DNA of 8,089 nucleotides. Source: an uncultured bacterium. GTDB lineage: Bacteria; Patescibacteriota; Dojkabacteria; SC72. Position numbers and translations under genes: made by a program. Position 1 is the first letter of the stretch, and the number at the start of each line of letters is the position of its first letter. This document shows positions 6,356 through 8,089 of the stretch, in pieces. Location of the stretch: the NCBI GenBank assembly GCA_938015795.1, contig CALLXA010000042.1:1-8089 (forward strand), in the 5' to 3' direction. The notes beneath the pieces were generated by a model. That model was not told where the DNA came from. It saw only the letters and a program-made list of their open reading frames with translations, and did no database searches.

Positions 6356-6420
6356 TAGAAATAACGCCTTGACTACAATCGTAGTAATTATAACCGGCCA
6401 TCTTTAAGGGTCGGTTTTTT
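6356..6420 (+). ncRNA. Possible short transcript ending at an intrinsic terminator (small RNA or attenuated leader)
   Basis: Between the predicted start near 6356 and the T-tract at 6415-6420 lie about 65 bases with two hairpins: ACTAC (6372-6376) with GTAGT (6381-6385) around an AATC tetraloop, and the terminator stem. No ORF of useful length exists in it. It could be an independent small RNA, or the prematurely terminated form of the leader of the ferredoxin-HIT operon. I do not recognise a riboswitch aptamer. Confidence 0.3.
6392..6420 (+). terminator. Rho-independent terminator
   Basis: AACCGGCC (6392-6399) pairs with GGTCGGTT (6409-6416), eight pairs including one G-U, around a nine-base loop, and is followed by T through 6420. 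The orientation is plus strand only. It sits upstream of the ferredoxin operon and downstream of no plus-strand protein gene nearer than the ABC exporter, so it ends the short transcript from the 6320-6349 promoter or acts as an attenuator. Confidence 0.7.
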
Positions 6421-6631
6421 GTTAAACCAACCTATCCGTTTATCTCTCAGAGGATCACTGGGGGATAAGCCGAATAACAAACCTGATCAGTTTGTATTTG
6501 GTGATAATACTAGACGGTATGGATGTACATCCTACTGTGCAGAGGTAACAACGTTTACCTCTGCTATCTAGTATTACCCCGGGGTGGCTAGACCGAGTTG
6601 ATCCCGGGATGGTAAGATAGATTAGTTTAAT
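6421..6631 (+). ncRNA. Unidentified multibranch structured RNA upstream of ferredoxin
   Basis: Hand folding gives a closed architecture. The closing helix pairs GTTAAACCAACCTATC (6421-6436) with GATAGATTAGTTTAAT (6616-6631): 14 of 16 positions pair, with two C-A mismatches. Inside it are H1 (6440-6450 with 6458-6468, 11 pairs), H2 (6473-6482 with 6490-6498, nine pairs and one bulged A), H3 (6505-6514 with 6567-6576, ten Watson-Crick pairs) leading to a three-way junction with H3a (6517-6524 with 6529-6535, one bulged T) and H3b (6539-6548 with 6555-6564, ten perfect pairs), and H4 (6578-6585 with 6601-6608, eight pairs). By hand count 91 of 210 bases are G or C, against 14 of 60 in the spacer just upstream; GC enrichment in AT-rich genomes marks structured RNA. 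I see no RNase P, tmRNA, SRP, 6S or common riboswitch core motifs. It may be a cis leader of the ferredoxin-HIT operon (16 bases to the ATG) or a processed stand-alone RNA. Confidence 0.6.
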
Positions 6632-6647
6632 ATTTTAAATATATATT

Positions 6648-6854
6648 ATGAAAGTATCTATTGATCAGAGTAAGTGTGCGATGTGCGCTTCTTGTGTAGC
6701 TATTTGTCCAGAGGTTTTTGAGATGACAGATGATGGTAGGATTGATGTTAAGGCTGAATATAAAGGTGTTGAGATCACAGATACTGATCTTCAACAAAAA
6801 GTTAGAGATGCTTTTGATGCTTGTCCTGCTACGGCAATAGTTATTGAAGAGTAA
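6648..6854 (+). CDS. Small [4Fe-4S] ferredoxin
   Basis: The 68-residue soluble electron carrier has the pattern C10-x2-C13-x2-C16-x3-C20-P with a distal C59-P. By comparison with single-cluster ferredoxins such as that of Pyrococcus furiosus, C10, C13, C16 and C59 should hold one [4Fe-4S] cluster. C20 corresponds to the cysteine that forms a disulfide in P. furiosus, but its partner position is Lys51 here, so C20 appears unpaired. The second half is acidic, as is usual for ferredoxins. It begins 16 bases after the structured RNA, with no Shine-Dalgarno sequence and an A/T-only stretch directly before the ATG. Its stop overlaps the HIT start (TAATG), making a two-gene operon. A redox partner could be a reductase elsewhere or the rubrerythrin system; nothing in the window proves this. 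Confidence 0.93.
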   Translation: MKVSIDQSKCAMCASCVAICPEVFEMTDDGRIDVKAEYKGVEITDTDLQQKVRDAFDACPATAIVIEE

Positions 6855-7270
6855 TGGATATGTCAGATTGTATCTTTTGTAGGATTGTAAATGGAGAAAT
6901 TCCTTGTCGAAAGATATATGAGGATAGTAATTGCATCGCTTTTCTAGATATTTCCCCTCAAAGTAAGGGACATACATTAGTTATTCCCAAGGAACATTTT
7001 GAAAACATATTTGATATTGATGAGGAAACTCTTTGTCATATATCTTCTGTTGTAAGGAAACTTAGCTTGCATATTAAAGAAGTATTGAATCCAGAGGGTA
7101 TTAAGTTGGTACAGAATAATGGTAGAAAGGCTGGACAAACTGTATTTCATCTTCATTTCCATATTAAACCTGTATATAGTGATACCAAATTGGTTGACGA
7201 CAATATTGAAGTTATTGATATTTCTAATGAAGAGATGGATGAATTAGAAAACAGATTAAGTCTTCTTTAA
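6854..7270 (+). CDS. HIT-family (histidine triad) nucleotide hydrolase, HinT-like
   Basis: The 138-residue protein shows the whole HIT layout: CIFC at 6-9 (the zinc-binding Cys pair seen in many bacterial members) followed by RIVNGEIPCRKIYED, then GHTLVIPKEH at 39-48, NNGRKAGQTVFH at 88-99, and the catalytic triad HLHFH at 99-103 followed by IKP. Family enzymes hydrolyse adenosine phosphoramidates or Ap4A-type dinucleotides through a covalent nucleotidyl-His intermediate at the middle His (H101 here). The ATG at 6854 overlaps the ferredoxin stop by one base, indicating coupled translation; an ATG at 6860 would remove two residues and begin MSDCIFC. The C-terminal tail is acidic. Its stop overlaps the convergent hydrolase stop within the shared bases 7267-7270. 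The exact substrate cannot be told from the sequence. Confidence 0.93.
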   Translation: MDMSDCIFCRIVNGEIPCRKIYEDSNCIAFLDISPQSKGHTLVIPKEHFENIFDIDEETLCHISSVVRKLSLHIKEVLNPEGIKLVQNNGRKAGQTVFHLHFHIKPVYSDTKLVDDNIEVIDISNEEMDELENRLSLL

Positions 7271-8089
7271 GATTCTTGAAAGAATTTCAAAACTTCTTCC
7301 ATATACTCCGTATCAAGATCAAAATGTGTTTTGCCTTCTAACCTTACTAGCTCAATATCTTTACCTAAATTTTTCATATAGTTGACAAATTCGTCTGTAT
7401 ATACGATGCCAATATTAACATCATCTATGCCGTGCCAAATTTTAATCTCTGTGTCAGAGACTTTGTTTATTGTGTTAATGTTCCATTCATATGTTCTTGT
7501 TGTAGGTGCAAGTAAGGCAATCTTTTTTACATTCGCTGGATATGTTGTTAAGTAATGAGTAGTTGGTAGGGCACCCATACCAAATCCAATCATATATATA
7601 TCGTCTGATGTGGTATATCTTTCTTTTATCCAAAAAACCATATTTTGAATATCGTTTATAGAATCAGTATTTCCCCAGTTTTCATCATGTGCATTTGATG
7701 CTGCAAAAATTAAATTTTCATTAGTAAATCTTTCTCCGTATAGTTGTAAATCTTGAATAAAGAGATCGTCTAAATTATTTGTAACTCTTGTATTGGATCC
7801 GTGATTGTATATAACTATACTTGGTGGATTAGAGGGATCTATATTTGTTGGTATTGAAATGTAAGCCATTTGTCCTTCTATTATTTCAAACATTTCTTCA
7901 AAATGAGGACCAGGCAATGGTTTTTCTTCTTCAGGTGTCTCTATTTCTTCTTTTTCATCAATTATTTCCTCTGTAGATTCTTTTTGTGTTTCATTTTCTG
8001 TTTTTGTAAATTCCAATGGAAAAAACAGCTTATAGGAGAGGTATGCGGGTATTGCCAGCAGGACAATAAAGACTAAAATTAGTATTACA
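7267..8089 (-). CDS. Membrane-anchored alpha/beta-hydrolase-fold protein with Ser-to-Gly at the nucleophile elbow, N-terminus cut by the window edge
   Basis: The reading frame stays open from the TAA at 7269-7267 to the right end of the window, so the true start lies outside; 273 residues are visible. No ATG starts the frame near 8016: that codon is TTG and is preceded by open sequence coding a hydrophobic segment (VILILVFIVLLAIPAYLS, about 1-18), evidently an N-terminal membrane anchor or signal. A Glu/Thr-rich linker (about 26-60) follows, then an alpha/beta-hydrolase domain with the oxyanion-type motif YNHGSNT, the elbow GFGMG where GxSxG is expected (Gly170, codon 7579-7581), the acid Asp223 in WHGIDD and His255 in GKTHF. 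Acid and His of the triad are kept but the nucleophile Ser is missing. The protein should sit outside the cytoplasmic membrane. It could be a catalytically dead binding protein or use another mechanism. It converges with the HIT gene, the two overlapping by four bases at their stops. Confidence 0.85.
   Translation of the reverse strand, partial: VILILVFIVLLAIPAYLSYKLFFPLEFTKTENETQKESTEEIIDEKEEIETPEEEKPLPGPHFEEMFEIIEGQMAYISIPTNIDPSNPPSIVIYNHGSNTRVTNNLDDLFIQDLQLYGERFTNENLIFAASNAHDENWGNTDSINDIQNMVFWIKERYTTSDDIYMIGFGMGALPTTHYLTTYPANVKKIALLAPTTRTYEWNINTINKVSDTEIKIWHGIDDVNIGIVYTDEFVNYMKNLGKDIELVRLEGKTHFDLDTEYMEEVLKFFQES

Noticed and set aside
6581..6597. GGGGTGGCTAGACCGAG resembles the T-box antiterminator core AGGGTGGNACCGCG.
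   Set aside because: Two extra bases interrupt the core, the element lies inside a larger closing helix, no stem I specifier arrangement is evident, the terminator lies upstream instead of downstream, and the next genes are not aminoacyl-tRNA synthetase or amino-acid genes.
6421..6631. Palindrome-rich block (ACCCCGGGGT, ATCCCGGGAT, GGATGTACATCC) as an integron-type recombination site or mobile-element end.
   Set aside because: The outer ends do not match the attC R''/R' boxes in the required order, no integrase or transposase is nearby, and the long imperfect helices with G-U pairs and bulges fit an RNA better.
6627..6977. A 116-codon ORF on the minus strand opposite ferredoxin and HIT.
   Set aside because: Both plus-strand genes have complete, recognisable motifs; the antisense frame has no recognisable domain and is a shadow.
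7870..8076. A 68-codon Phe/Cys-rich ORF on the plus strand at the right edge.
   Set aside because: It is the antisense of the Glu/Lys-rich linker of the hydrolase gene, which accounts for its odd composition.
1..8089. Alternative genetic code with TGA as a sense codon, as in some Patescibacteria.
   Set aside because: No gene in the window needs TGA as a sense codon, Trp is encoded by TGG and Gly by GGN. Absence of TGA as a terminator in nine genes is not enough to claim recoding in AT-rich DNA.
1..8089. CRISPR arrays, tRNA or rRNA genes and insertion sequences.
   Set aside because: No regularly spaced repeats, no cloverleaf with tRNA box motifs, no rRNA-like sequence and no transposase or flanking inverted repeats were seen.

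Overview
The window is an AT-rich bacterial chromosome segment, with coding DNA roughly 30% GC by eye. Shine-Dalgarno sequences are almost absent, several genes have a -10-like box directly before the ATG, and neighbouring genes abut or overlap by a few bases. All nine visible gene ends are TAA or TAG, and no gene needs TGA as a sense codon, so the standard code fits. The compact, low-GC, leader-poor style and the flavour of the TrmB protein are compatible with a Candidate Phyla Radiation (Patescibacteria) genome. That placement is an impression, not a demonstration.

Left part (1-2724). A cation/Ca2+ exchanger of the CaCA superfamily runs leftward off the window. It is divergent from trmB, the tRNA guanine-N7 methyltransferase. 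A classical rubrerythrin follows, and its stop codon touches the start codon of an OmpR/PhoB-type response regulator, so the two are probably one transcript.

Middle part (2725-6277). A 179-base gap, which holds a possible 21-residue peptide ORF and two mutually exclusive hairpins, separates the response regulator from a membrane histidine kinase. The kinase is followed, behind its own good promoter, by a type I ABC exporter half-transporter. A small winged-helix protein is encoded on the opposite strand, tail to tail with the exporter. The kinase and regulator most likely form a two-component pair that may control the exporter and/or the rubrerythrin.

Right part (6278-8089). The 370-base gene-free stretch is the most unusual part. 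It has a plus-strand promoter, a short transcript unit ending in a convincing intrinsic terminator, and then about 211 bases (43% GC by hand count) that fold into a closed multibranch RNA with five to seven helices and a possible loop-loop contact. I cannot assign it to a known RNA family. It ends 16 bases before a small [4Fe-4S] ferredoxin gene, which overlaps a HIT-family hydrolase gene by one base. The last gene is a leftward, membrane-anchored alpha/beta-hydrolase-fold protein running off the window. Its nucleophile serine is replaced by glycine, so it may be a non-catalytic member of the fold.
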